Source: Moraxella porci DSM 25326
Lineage (GTDB): Bacteria > Pseudomonadota > Gammaproteobacteria > Pseudomonadales > Moraxellaceae
Length of the DNA: 64,000 bases
Assembly: GCF_002014855.1 (NCBI RefSeq)
Contig: NZ_MUYV01000006.1
Location: 101,456 to 165,455, forward strand
Reading direction: 5' to 3'
Below, piece by piece: positions 17,773 through 26,273 of this stretch; positions within the stretch are counted from its first letter, which is position 1; every line of letters begins with the position of its first letter. A program made the translations under genes and the position numbers. The notes beneath the pieces are model-generated. The model worked only from the letters and a program-made list of their open reading frames with translations, did not search any database and was not told the origin of the DNA.

Positions 17773-18642
17773 TTACAACTGTCCCGACTGTGGATTGATG
17801 GTCAAAAACACCACTTCAGGGCGATTAAAAATCCTAGGGATATAGCGTGTCGATTCACGAGCCAGTCCACGACTGACGATGAGCTGTGTCTGCTGACTGT
17901 GGCTTGATGGGTTGGGCAGTTGATAGCTGCCACCAGCGTATTTTGGCAGGATGCCTTGATTGGGTGCAAATAGCCCATTGATCAGATATGGCACACGCCA
18001 TTGCCCACCATGTGCGTGCCCACTGATGACGATGTCAAAAGGATAACGCGTATAATCGGTGATGTGCTCAGGGCGATGGCTGATTAAGATATTGGGCTTT
18101 TGAGCCTTGGCAAGCTGTCCAACCGTCCTGAGATCCTGTGCGAATCGACCGCTGACAGGATCTGACACACCCCAAATCATCACAGGGCTGTCAGCACTGA
18201 TGGCTTGTCCTTGATCATGTAGGATATGGATACCGTATTGGCGGATTTTTTGTTCTATCTGCTGATAGGCGTCATGGGGTAGGTACAGTTCGTGATTGCC
18301 ATTGACATAATAGACATTGGGCGTGATGGCAGACAGCTGGGATAATAGCACATCTGCGTGCGCCTGTGGCAATACATCATCATAGATATCACCGCCAAGT
18401 ACGATGGCGTCGATGTGTCGAGATGTCAGGATATCGATGATTTGGCTTTGGTTGTCGCCATAAAAACAGCTGTGCAAATCGGTGATGATGGCAATGTTTA
18501 GCGACTGTGTGGCAGGTGAGCCATGCGGTGCTTGCCAAGTGTAGTGCCGTACGATGATGCGGTCATCGGTCGCGATGATACCGATAACCAATAAAATCGC
18601 AACCGCTATCCAAAACCGAATCGAGCCAAACCAATGACGCAT
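17773..18642 (-). CDS. Membrane-anchored metallophosphoesterase (YkuE/YaeI-like)
   Basis: 289 residues. One N-terminal membrane helix (about residues 8-25) is followed by a calcineurin-like phosphoesterase domain with the five metal motifs: DLH in IAIITDLHSCF, GGD in VLGGDIYDD, GNHE in YVNGNHELY, SHRPE, and GHAHGGQ. Relatives include YkuE and YaeI, phosphodiesterases acting near the membrane, possibly on lipid substrates such as UDP-diacylglucosamine; the actual substrate is not known here. It lies five bases downstream of the methyltransferase gene and probably shares its transcript. Confidence 0.88.
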   Translation of the reverse strand: MRHWFGSIRFWIAVAILLVIGIIATDDRIIVRHYTWQAPHGSPATQSLNIAIITDLHSCFYGDNQSQIIDILTSRHIDAIVLGGDIYDDVLPQAHADVLLSQLSAITPNVYYVNGNHELYLPHDAYQQIEQKIRQYGIHILHDQGQAISADSPVMIWGVSDPVSGRFAQDLRTVGQLAKAQKPNILISHRPEHITDYTRYPFDIVISGHAHGGQWRVPYLINGLFAPNQGILPKYAGGSYQLPNPSSHSQQTQLIVSRGLARESTRYIPRIFNRPEVVFLTINPQSGQL

Positions 18643-18647
18643 AGTAT

Positions 18648-19427
18648 CTAGCTTTGATACTGTCTTTGGCGGAGCATCTCATAAAAGCAGATACTGCCTG
18701 CCACGCCGACATTGAGACTCTCTTGACCACCAGGCTGCGGCAGAGCGATGGCGGTGGCTTGGTTTAGGATGGCGGCTTCGACGCCTTGACCTTCGTGTCC
18801 GAGCACCCAAGCGACCTTGCCAGTCAAATCATGATCATAAATTACCTTATCCACATGACTACTGGTGGCATACAGCGGCGTTTTGACAGATGATAGTAGT
18901 GCATCAGTACTCACCTGCTCGATGATGGTCAGTGAAAACTGCGCCCCCATGCCAGCGCGTAAGCACTTGGGCGACCAAAGGCTTGCCGACCCTGCTGTGC
19001 TGATGATGGTGCTGATACCGACCGATGATGCACTGCGAAGTAGCGTGCCGGCATTGCCTGCGTCCTGCACGCCATTTAGGATTAGGCAGTCATCCGTGAT
19101 GGTGCTGAGCGCCTGTGTAGGCACATCGATGATTGCCATCACATCGACGCCATCGCCTAATGTGCGGATGTCTTTGTAGAGCTTATCGGTGATGGTGATG
19201 ATGGCTCGCTCATCCATCTGTGCGATGATGGGTGCGATCTCTGGGTGATGGATGGCAGTTTCGCTGATGATCAGCTTGTCCACTGCCAAGCCTTTATCCA
19301 AATAAGCGGTCAATAAATGCACGCCTTCAAGCACGGTCTGCATGCTTTTTTTGCGAGTACGGTGATTGGTCAGTAGTGCATGAGCGTGTTTGATGGTGGG
19401 ATTGTCTTTTGAAGTGATAAAATTCAT
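18648..19427 (-). CDS. SpoU/TrmH-family RNA 2'-O-ribose methyltransferase
   Basis: 259 residues. The N-terminal substrate-binding domain (about 1-100, starting MNFITSKDNPTIKHAHAL) is of the L30e-like type, followed by the SPOUT knot: motif 1 LNGVQDAGNAGTLLRSA (cf. DPxNxGxxxRxA), motif 2 VAWVLGHEGQGVEAAIL, and motif 3 ALPQPGGQESLNVGVAGSIC. These are the SAM-binding and dimerisation elements. Resembles RlmB-like and TsnR-like enzymes that methylate 23S rRNA; the exact target cannot be decided. The start ATG overlaps the stop of the upstream gene by four bases (ATGA), implying coupled translation. Confidence 0.9.
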   Translation of the reverse strand: MNFITSKDNPTIKHAHALLTNHRTRKKSMQTVLEGVHLLTAYLDKGLAVDKLIISETAIHHPEIAPIIAQMDERAIITITDKLYKDIRTLGDGVDVMAIIDVPTQALSTITDDCLILNGVQDAGNAGTLLRSASSVGISTIISTAGSASLWSPKCLRAGMGAQFSLTIIEQVSTDALLSSVKTPLYATSSHVDKVIYDHDLTGKVAWVLGHEGQGVEAAILNQATAIALPQPGGQESLNVGVAGSICFYEMLRQRQYQS

Positions 19428-19939
19428 GATGTTTTGCTGATTTGGGAAAATGGCATGAGAATTTGGGATAGGGTGTTTTGGTATTTATGTAGCCAATCTT
19501 GACATATTTCAAAGAATTTGGCAATAATTTCCTTTTTATGATTATCGTCCACTTCTATTGTATCAAAAAGTTCCATTCGATAGCCAAGTTCAATGATGTC
19601 TGCTTTTATGTCTTCTTGAAAATTGTCATAAAAACAAGGTATGTTTAATTTATCCCAAGTAATTGGTAATTGTAGCCATGATTTGATGTAGCACATGGTG
19701 AAAATCAGTGATAAATCACAGATTTGTAATGATGGGAAATCTAACTTTTGGCAGATGAGTAATAGGGTTTCTTTGCTTTCATGATAATTCAAATCATCAA
19801 ATACGATGTTTAACATCAAGTCGTCATAAAATCCCAAGCTCATCAGCCAATCGTTAAATTTTATAATGTCATTATTGGATAATAAATCAAGCTGTAAGTA
19901 GCATAGTGTAAATACAATATGATATTGATTATTATTCAT
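19424..19939 (-). CDS. Hypothetical AT-rich protein
   Basis: 171 residues from the ATG at 19939 (five more codons are open to 19954). Not recognised. It is Leu/Ile/Asp-rich and largely helical, with YHIVFTLCYLQLDLLSNNDI at the start and AKFFEICQDWLHKYQ near the end, without signal peptide or membrane segment. Codon use is clearly more AT-rich than in the flanking fbp and methyltransferase genes, which suggests recent acquisition. Its stop codon overlaps the methyltransferase start, so the two may be translated together. Confidence 0.65.
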   Translation of the reverse strand: MNNNQYHIVFTLCYLQLDLLSNNDIIKFNDWLMSLGFYDDLMLNIVFDDLNYHESKETLLLICQKLDFPSLQICDLSLIFTMCYIKSWLQLPITWDKLNIPCFYDNFQEDIKADIIELGYRMELFDTIEVDDNHKKEIIAKFFEICQDWLHKYQNTLSQILMPFSQISKTS

Positions 19940-19966
19940 AATGAAACATGACATCTGGTGTATGGC

Positions 19967-20965
19967 TTAGGCTGGCTCACCATTTGCCAAGATACCTGCT
20001 TTGGCGTGCAATTCTTTGACAAATGCTACTTCTTCGACAGCACCCAGCACCACAGGGATACGCTGATGGATGTGTGTCGGCTCAATCTCCATGATGCGAG
20101 CCACGGCATCGGTTGATGCACCGCCTGCTTGTTCAATCACAAAGCTCATCGGATTGGCTTCGTACATCAGGCGTAGTTTGCCTGCTTTGCCAGCAATCTT
20201 GGTATCAAATGGATACATAAACACACCGCCACGGATCAAGATACGGTGTACATCAGCAATCATCGCTGCCACCCAACGCATATTGTAATCTTTGTTTCGT
20301 ACGCCTGTATCACCAGCGACCAGACCATCGATGTATTCTTGGATTGGCGGCAGCCAGTAGCGATGATTTGATGCGTTGATGGCGTATTCGGCGGTGGATT
20401 TGGCGATTTGTACGCGTTCATTGATAAGGATATAAGCTTGGGTATTTGGGTCAAAACTAAACATCGCCACGCCATCACCCAAGGTCAGTGCCAGCATGGT
20501 TGATGTGCCATAGATAAAGTAACCAGCGGCAACTTGGTTTTCACCTTTTTGCAAAAAATCCTCGGCAGTGGCTGTTTTGCCGACATTATGATATGGCAAA
20601 ATCGAGAAAATCGTCCCAACGGTCATGTTGATGTCGATATTGCTTGAGCCATCGAGTGGATCAAACAGCACGAGCAATGAGCCGTCTTCGTTGGCAGGGC
20701 TGATGTCGTCAAGCTCTTCGGATGCCACGCCTGCACAGTGTGGATTGCGAGTCAAAGCGCCCAGTAGTAGATCATTTGAGATGACATCGAGTTTCTTTTG
20801 GGCTTCGCCTTGGACATTTTCGTTACCCGCTTCGCCATGAATGCCAGCCAATGCACCTTTGTCCAGTAGATGGCTGATTGAGATACTGGCGGTGGCAAGC
20901 GTGGTCAAAGTGCTTGCAATCTCAGGTGTGCTATGTGTTTGCAGATAGTCGTGTAAAGTTGTCAT
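19967..20965 (-). CDS. fbp: Fructose-1,6-bisphosphatase, class 1
   Basis: 332 residues, normal for class I FBPase, the committed step of gluconeogenesis (fructose 1,6-bisphosphate to fructose 6-phosphate). The metal-binding block is [20 protein letters not shown]; substrate residues lie in [19 protein letters not shown] and [22 protein letters not shown] stands 5 bases before the ATG. The start codon overlaps the stop of a short upstream ORF built from three 12-bp repeats (see separate entry), which may tune initiation. Confidence 0.95.
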   Translation of the reverse strand: MTTLHDYLQTHSTPEIASTLTTLATASISISHLLDKGALAGIHGEAGNENVQGEAQKKLDVISNDLLLGALTRNPHCAGVASEELDDISPANEDGSLLVLFDPLDGSSNIDINMTVGTIFSILPYHNVGKTATAEDFLQKGENQVAAGYFIYGTSTMLALTLGDGVAMFSFDPNTQAYILINERVQIAKSTAEYAINASNHRYWLPPIQEYIDGLVAGDTGVRNKDYNMRWVAAMIADVHRILIRGGVFMYPFDTKIAGKAGKLRLMYEANPMSFVIEQAGGASTDAVARIMEIEPTHIHQRIPVVLGAVEEVAFVKELHAKAGILANGEPA

Positions 20966-21009
20966 GGTTCATCCTTTGTTGTCATGGCGGTTGTCATGGC
21001 GGTTGTCAT
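20962..21009 (-). promoter_or_regulatory. Short upstream ORF overlapping the fbp start
   Basis: On the minus strand ATG at 21009 opens a 15-codon frame [15 protein letters not shown] that ends in TGA overlapping the fbp start as ATGA. The first ten codons come from the tandem 12-bp repeat, and each unit brings a new ATG. The fbp ribosome-binding site lies inside it. No clear ribosome-binding site precedes the upstream ATG, so translation is unproven. Confidence 0.4.
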
Positions 21010-21013
21010 GGCG
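20978..21013. repeat. 12-bp tandem repeat, three copies
   Basis: GTTGTCATGGCG repeated exactly three times head to tail (20978-20989, 20990-21001, 21002-21013). The unit resembles the fbp start region GTTGTCATGG at 20958-20967, so it may have arisen by duplication of that segment. Its length is a multiple of three, so changes in copy number keep the upstream ORF in frame. Confidence 0.85.
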
Positions 21014-21280
21014 ATGGCGGTGTCAGATTGGCGATTTTCTTGATAAAAAATCTCATTTTTTGCTTTGTAGTTGGCGGTAAATCGGCTAAACTATAAAGCA
21101 TCAAACCAAATCACGATTCCAAAGCCATTGTACACATTATTTTATAAAATAAATTAATTGTCGGCACTGTGCGTACTTGCCAAACAATCTGGCTAATAGT
21201 GTAGCAAATTTGCCCTAGAAATCATAGGCTTTTGTGTGGTGATAGGTAATGCTTTTTAAACTACTTGCAAGGATATCTTT
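21014..21280. other. Divergent control region fbp / pyrB
   Basis: Remaining intergenic DNA between the fbp upstream repeats and pyrB. It is AT-rich; a TATAGT (minus strand, near 21090) could serve fbp, but I could not pair it with a -35 at a proper distance. Nothing further can be supported. Confidence 0.3.
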
Positions 21281-22303
21281 ATGTCGCAAAATATCTTGAC
21301 CGATGTCGATGCACGACTCAATGCTCAATTGGCACGACCACAACTGTCCAGCGATGGCGGCATTCGTCATTTTTTGGGCGTGGAAGGACTCAATCGCGCT
21401 CAACTTGAGAGCATCATTGATAAGGCGATGGGGTATTTTGATGCCAATGACAAGCTGATCAATACCGATGAGCTATCAGGGCGCACGGTGATGAATTTAT
21501 TTTTTGAAAATTCGACGCGCACGCGCACGACTTTTGAGGCGGCACAAAAGCGCTTGGGTGCCAATGTGCTGAATCTGGATATCGCGCGCTCAAGTACCAA
21601 CAAAGGCGAGACGCTGCGTGATACCTTGTGGAATCTGGAGGCGATGAGTGCCGATATGTTTGTGGTGCGCCATGGGGCATCAGGGGCGGCGCATTTTATG
21701 GCCACTCAGGTGACGCCAAATGTCGCGATCATCAATGCAGGCGATGGTTGGCATGCGCATCCAACTCAAGCGATGCTTGATATGCTGACCATCCATCGTG
21801 AAGCATGTCTTAAGAATAACAAATCATTTGATGAGCTGTCTGTGGCCATCATTGGCGACATCAAGCACAGCCGTGTGGCACGCTCTGACATCTGCGCATT
21901 AAAGACATTGGGCGTCAAAGACATTCGCGTCATCGCGCCACGCACCCTCTTGCCAAAAGGCATCGAGCGCTATGATGTGTCGGTGTTCGAACAAATCGAG
22001 CAGGGCGTGGCGGATGTGGATGTAATGATCGGTCTGCGCATCCAAAACGAACGCATCGGCTCACCGCTGCTGCCATCGACGGCAGAGTATTTTAAGATGT
22101 ATGGCATCACCGAAAGCCGTGTCAAACTGGCCAAGCCAAATGCACTCGTGATGCATCCAGGCCCGATGAACCGCGGTGTCGAGATCACATCGAGTGTCGC
22201 CGATGGCTCACAGTCAGTCATCCTAAAGCAGGTCAATAATGGCATCGCTGTGCGTATGGCGGTGATGGCGATGGCAATGCAGGGTCAGATGAGCGCTCGC
22301 TGA
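21281..22303 (+). CDS. pyrB: Aspartate carbamoyltransferase catalytic subunit
   Basis: 340 residues. It joins carbamoyl phosphate and aspartate in pyrimidine synthesis. The carbamoyl-phosphate motif is [12 protein letters not shown] (about residues 73-84); [15 protein letters not shown] and [11 protein letters not shown] are further active-site blocks. The N-terminal extension of about 25 residues before HFLGVEGL is typical of class A (Pseudomonas-type) enzymes, which associate with a dihydroorotase homologue; the next gene codes for exactly that. AAGGATATC precedes the ATG. Confidence 0.96.
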   Translation: MSQNILTDVDARLNAQLARPQLSSDGGIRHFLGVEGLNRAQLESIIDKAMGYFDANDKLINTDELSGRTVMNLFFENSTRTRTTFEAAQKRLGANVLNLDIARSSTNKGETLRDTLWNLEAMSADMFVVRHGASGAAHFMATQVTPNVAIINAGDGWHAHPTQAMLDMLTIHREACLKNNKSFDELSVAIIGDIKHSRVARSDICALKTLGVKDIRVIAPRTLLPKGIERYDVSVFEQIEQGVADVDVMIGLRIQNERIGSPLLPSTAEYFKMYGITESRVKLAKPNALVMHPGPMNRGVEITSSVADGSQSVILKQVNNGIAVRMAVMAMAMQGQMSAR

Positions 22304-22344
22304 TCGCTGGCTGGTGATGATTATTTAATAAGAAAGCATAAGAG

Positions 22345-23511
22345 ATGGATATGAAAAACTTACTTCCTACCGATTGGCAGCAACCGAACCTTGATGGCAT
22401 TGACACCCAAGGTAAATGGCTCATTCCGCCCATCGTCGATCTGTGCGCTCGTCTGCGCGAACCAGGTCATCAGTCACACGGCACTTTGGCAAGCGAGGGG
22501 CGTGCAGCCCGCGCCAATGGCATCTTACATGTGGTGCTGCCGCCTGATACTGACCCAATTTTACAAAACGGCTCATTGCTGAAGGGTTTGCGCGAAAAAG
22601 CACTGCATGATGGCGGCGTGCATTTGCATATTTTAGGTGCGCTGACGAATGATTTGGGTGGTGAGCAGCCTGCCAATTTGGCTGGATTAAAGCAGGGCGG
22701 CGCCATCGCGGTGACCAATGCTGGCCGCGGATTTGCCAATGATTTGGTGATGCTGCGCTGCTTAGAATATGCCGCGACTTTTGGTTTAAAAGTATTTTTT
22801 TATCCTGATGAGCCAAGCCTATCCAAAGGCGGGGTGGCACATGAGGGCTATATTGCTTCATTTCATGGCTTGCAGGGGATTCCTTGGCTGGCTGAGACCA
22901 TCGCATTATCAAAGCAGATTTTGATGGCGGAGGAGACGGGCATTCAGGTGCATTTTAGCCAGATTACTTGCCGTACTTCTGTGGAGCTGATCGCATTGGC
23001 CAAGAAAAAAGGCCTACCTGTGACCTGTGATGTGGCGATGCATCAGCTACATCTCACCGATGACGACATCGAGGGCTATGATGCTAATGCCTATGTGATG
23101 CCGCCACTACGCAGTAACACCGACCAAAAAGCGCTGATCGAGGGCCTAAAAGATGGCACCATCGATGCGATTTGTAGCCATCATGAGCCGCTGTCATCAT
23201 CAGCCAAGCAAGCACCGTTTGGCGAGGCTACCCCTGGCATCAGTAATTTTGACACCTTTGTGGCACTGGGTGTCAAGCTGGTCAAAGATGGCATCTTAAC
23301 GCCTGAACAACTGATCGAAAAAATCTGCCTAAATCCTGCCAAGATCGCAGGCATCGCCAACTATGACGCCATCGGTGGCGCGGTACTGATCGATCCTGAG
23401 CTGTCTTGGCGCGTCTCAAAGGATACCATGCTATCAGCTGGTAAGAACACGCCATTCATCGGGCAGACCCTCACGGGCAAAGTTGCGCAGGTGTTTTTTG
23501 ATGAAGTGTGA
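22345..23511 (+). CDS. pyrX: Inactive dihydroorotase-like subunit PyrC'
   Basis: 388 residues of the amidohydrolase fold, 41 bases after pyrB. The metal-binding HxH motif of active dihydroorotases (DPHVHLREPG) is replaced by DLCARLREPG, the later His-containing HVST block reads FSQIT, PHHL reads MHQL, and the TDHAPH block reads SHHEPL. With these ligands lost it cannot be a normal zinc dihydroorotase. This fits the non-catalytic PyrC' of Pseudomonas, which holds the PyrB dodecamer together; that function is inferred by analogy. A working pyrC must lie elsewhere. Confidence 0.9.
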   Translation: MDMKNLLPTDWQQPNLDGIDTQGKWLIPPIVDLCARLREPGHQSHGTLASEGRAARANGILHVVLPPDTDPILQNGSLLKGLREKALHDGGVHLHILGALTNDLGGEQPANLAGLKQGGAIAVTNAGRGFANDLVMLRCLEYAATFGLKVFFYPDEPSLSKGGVAHEGYIASFHGLQGIPWLAETIALSKQILMAEETGIQVHFSQITCRTSVELIALAKKKGLPVTCDVAMHQLHLTDDDIEGYDANAYVMPPLRSNTDQKALIEGLKDGTIDAICSHHEPLSSSAKQAPFGEATPGISNFDTFVALGVKLVKDGILTPEQLIEKICLNPAKIAGIANYDAIGGAVLIDPELSWRVSKDTMLSAGKNTPFIGQTLTGKVAQVFFDEV

Positions 23512-23614
23512 TGCTGATCAAAAAGCTTATAACAACTGATGATGGCAAGTTATTGTTTATTAATAATATTTGTCATCAAACATTGGCCATCAAGCTTAAA
23601 ATCAAGGATTGAAT

Positions 23615-24430
23615 ATGCCTAAGGATCATCATACGCTATACCTATTCGTCCCTGCCATCCTCCTAGATCGTGTGCCAAAGGCGGTAGCCGCAGGTGCTGA
23701 TGTGGTGATTATTGACCTAGAAGATGCGGTGGCAGACGACCAAAAGGATGATGTGCGTGAGCAGTTAATCAAGTTTGATGCCACCAGCAATGACCGCTAT
23801 TGGTTACGAGTGAATGCCAGTCACCAAAGTGAGCACACTTATGATTTGCAGTGCATATCAAAGCTCAATCAAGTCGATGGCATCATCCTACCCAAGTGCC
23901 AAAATCCTGAGCAGGTCGAACATCTGCACCAAGCCACAGGACTGCCGGTGATCGCCGTGGTTGAGTCGCCTGTTGGTGTGGCGAATATTGCCAAGATTGC
24001 CACTGCCAAAGGACTGTATGCGATGAGTTTTGGCTGTCTGGATTTATTGCATTCGCATGGTGTGCGTATGGGCTCACAGGCGGCAGCGGTGCTATTTGAT
24101 AAGATTCGCAGTGAGCTACTTGTGCATTCTTTGGCAAATGACATCCACCCACCGATTGATGCGGTGTTTGTCGATTTTGATGATGAAAAAGGGCTGATGG
24201 ACTGCGTCAAGCACTGGGTGGATTTTGGTTTTGGTGGGCAGATGGCGATTCACCCTAAGCAGATAGCCATCATGAAAAAGGCTCTAGCCACCAGTGATGA
24301 TGAACGAGTGTTTGCCCAAAAAATCCTAGCAGAATATCAGCGTACAGGCGATACGGTGTTTGCTATTGATGGCAAGATGGTGGATTTGCCATTGATATTG
24401 TGGGCAAAAGATGTGTTGGGCAAGCATTAA
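23615..24430 (+). CDS. HpcH/HpaI aldolase family, CitE-like lyase
   Basis: 271 residues from ATG 23615 (AAGGA six bases before; a TTG at 23609 is less likely). TIM-barrel of the citrate-lyase-beta type: RVPKAVAAGADVVIIDLEDAV holds the acidic metal ligand, LRVNA the conserved Arg, ILPK the Lys, VVESPVGVANIAKIA the Glu, and GGQMAIHPKQI the C-terminal block. Stand-alone relatives cleave (S)-malyl-, citramalyl- or beta-methylmalyl-CoA. No citD or citF is near, so it is not a classical citrate lyase subunit. Substrate undetermined. It converges with epmA, 10 bases apart. Confidence 0.85.
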   Translation: MPKDHHTLYLFVPAILLDRVPKAVAAGADVVIIDLEDAVADDQKDDVREQLIKFDATSNDRYWLRVNASHQSEHTYDLQCISKLNQVDGIILPKCQNPEQVEHLHQATGLPVIAVVESPVGVANIAKIATAKGLYAMSFGCLDLLHSHGVRMGSQAAAVLFDKIRSELLVHSLANDIHPPIDAVFVDFDDEKGLMDCVKHWVDFGFGGQMAIHPKQIAIMKKALATSDDERVFAQKILAEYQRTGDTVFAIDGKMVDLPLILWAKDVLGKH

Positions 24431-24440
24431 ACCCAATCGA

Positions 24441-25403
24441 TTATGCTTGCTCAGTCATTATCGCAATCGACTGACTGATGTCAGTAAGCCCTGCGACCAC
24501 CATAAACAATCGATCCACGCCAAGGGCAATGCCACTACACTCAGGCAACTCATCACACGCTGCCAATAGATGCTCATCAATCGGCATGATTGGCAGCCCA
24601 AGTGCTGTACGCTGTGCATTATCCTGCTCGAAGCGTTGCCTTAGTGCTTTGCCATCGGCCAGTTCATCATACGCATTGGCAATCTCGATGCCGTTGATAT
24701 ACAGCTCAAAGCGTTTGGCGACTTGATGACCATTGGCGTCTACTGACATCTTGGCAAGCGATGCAGTCGCAGGCGGATAGTCGGTGATGAGCGTCGGCGC
24801 CCCAAAGCCCAATGTTGGCTCAACAATATGGCTAAATAATAAATCCAGCCACCCTTGATTATCATCACCCATATCCAGCGTGATGCCATGCGATAGGGCG
24901 CAGGTTCTTAGCATCTCGATACTGGCGGATAAGGGATGAATCTGTACGGTTTTGATAAAAGCATCAGCATAGCTCAGCTTTATCATCTCCATTGGTGTAC
25001 CAAATACAGTCGTCAGTAGCGCCTGCAACTCATCAGCTAGCATATCCAAATCAAATCTCGGGCGATACCATTCAAGCATGGTAAATTCGATGTTGTGCTT
25101 ATGCCCTTTTTCATTATCCCGAAACACTTGGCACAGCTGATACATCGGTACTTGATAAGTGGCAAGCAGCCGCTTCATAGCGAACTCAGGCGATGTGTGC
25201 AGATAGCCTGTTTTTGGCTGACCTTGATGATGAAAATTCACCGATACCGACTCGATAAACACATCGGTATTACCACGATTGGACAAAATCGGCGTGGTGA
25301 CTTCCATGACATCACGCTGATAAAAAAACTCTCGAATCTTACGCAAAAATGCCGCCTTTTTTTGGGCATTGATCAGGGATAAAGTGGGTTGGTAGTCGGT
25401 CAT
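24441..25403 (-). CDS. epmA: Elongation factor P--(R)-beta-lysine ligase EpmA
   Basis: 320 residues from the ATG at 25403 (GAG ribosome-binding site; six more codons to 25421 are open). A class II lysyl-tRNA synthetase catalytic core without the anticodon-binding domain: motif 2 FRDNEKGHKHNIEFTMLEWY, and motif 3 GIALGVDRLFMVVAG at the end. EpmA attaches beta-lysine to Lys34 of EF-P. The aminomutase EpmB (44.6 kb) and EF-P (45.8 kb) are in the same window. The substrate-binding Ala-for-Gly change typical of EpmA (ECSGIALG) is visible. Confidence 0.93.
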   Translation of the reverse strand: MTDYQPTLSLINAQKKAAFLRKIREFFYQRDVMEVTTPILSNRGNTDVFIESVSVNFHHQGQPKTGYLHTSPEFAMKRLLATYQVPMYQLCQVFRDNEKGHKHNIEFTMLEWYRPRFDLDMLADELQALLTTVFGTPMEMIKLSYADAFIKTVQIHPLSASIEMLRTCALSHGITLDMGDDNQGWLDLLFSHIVEPTLGFGAPTLITDYPPATASLAKMSVDANGHQVAKRFELYINGIEIANAYDELADGKALRQRFEQDNAQRTALGLPIMPIDEHLLAACDELPECSGIALGVDRLFMVVAGLTDISQSIAIMTEQA

Positions 25404-25513
25404 GTTACTCAAAATATGCATTGATAAATATTACAAGAATGTCTTGTGTATTCTACCTTGTCTTAAGCTAAGTATCCATACATCAATCGCTTAGATGTGT
25501 AGATTATTGATGC

Positions 25514-25541
25514 TTGACAACAAAAATCTTGTCAGTATAAA
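25514..25541 (+). promoter_or_regulatory. Consensus promoter of the lipoprotein gene, with inverted repeat
   Basis: TTGACA (25514-25519), 16-base spacer, TATAAA (25536-25541). An inverted repeat TGACAA / TTGTCA (25515-25520 and 25529-25534) fills the -35 and spacer, a suitable place for a repressor. Promoter match is strong; operator role is inferred. Confidence 0.65.
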
Positions 25542-25591
25542 CATTAAGGTTTATACTTGTAGTTGTTTAGCTCATTGTGATAAGGAAAGAT

Positions 25592-26200
25592 ATGATAAAT
25601 AGTGGTTTTAGAGTTGCAACACTATTGATGTTGCCAATTGTGATGACTGGTTGTGTATTTGGTGCACAAAAAGGCAAGCATGTCTACCATCTTTTGGGTA
25701 CTCAAGAAGAAAGTGCGCAAATACAGGCAGAAGTACGAAAGATGAATATTCCTGTCAGTGAAAAAATTGGCGATGAAATAGGTGGTAAATATTGGAAGTT
25801 GGTTGGTACAAACCGTGGATGGAAATACTATTTAGATGTTGGTTCTGTAAACCATGTGACGGATAGACCATTTCGGATGAAATTGGATGGCGGCAAGACT
25901 TATGTGCATGTCAAGCCTTATAATTCCGCCTTTGTTAAGCTTGAAAGTCAAGACGGCTCATACGATACTTATATGTACTCGGTTGGGTGCTATGACAATC
26001 TGCTTTCAAAATCAATTTTTGAAAAATATACTGCTGACCACAAGGAAAGAAAGGTGGCAGGTGGTATGTCTGTTTTCCTATCGGTATGGGATAATGCCAA
26101 ATACATCAATGCAAAGACCGTTCACAGTATCGATGGCAAGATAGCAAAAGAAATTTGTATGCTTGCTCCAGATACAAGTTTTAGATATTCAAAAAAGTAA
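25592..26200 (+). CDS. Hypothetical lipoprotein
   Basis: 202 residues from ATG 25592 (AAGGA upstream; the GTG at 25577 is part of the leader). A type II signal peptide ends in the lipobox VMTGC with Cys21, so the mature protein should be lipidated and anchored in an envelope membrane. The rest is a soluble domain with YWKLVGTNRGWKYYLDVGSVNHV and cysteines in SVGCYDNLLSK and KEICMLAP that may form a disulphide. Family not recognised. It is expressed from its own near-consensus promoter. Confidence 0.75.
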   Translation: MINSGFRVATLLMLPIVMTGCVFGAQKGKHVYHLLGTQEESAQIQAEVRKMNIPVSEKIGDEIGGKYWKLVGTNRGWKYYLDVGSVNHVTDRPFRMKLDGGKTYVHVKPYNSAFVKLESQDGSYDTYMYSVGCYDNLLSKSIFEKYTADHKERKVAGGMSVFLSVWDNAKYINAKTVHSIDGKIAKEICMLAPDTSFRYSKK

Positions 26201-26226
26201 TTTGAATTAGTAGTCAAATCAATACC

Positions 26227-26273
26227 AATTAAGCACCAAGTCAGCTGCGATGCGTTGTCTTTGGTGCTTAATT
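26227..26273. terminator. Bidirectional terminator, lipoprotein gene / pdxB
   Basis: Perfect 13-base inverted repeat (26227-26239 with 26261-26273), 21-base loop, AT-rich on both flanks, between two converging genes. It overlaps the pdxB stop codon. Confidence 0.7.

Noticed and set aside
20878-21096. 72-codon plus-strand frame with CHGG repeats
   Set aside because: It is the complement of the fbp start region and the 12-bp tandem repeat; no independent start signal.
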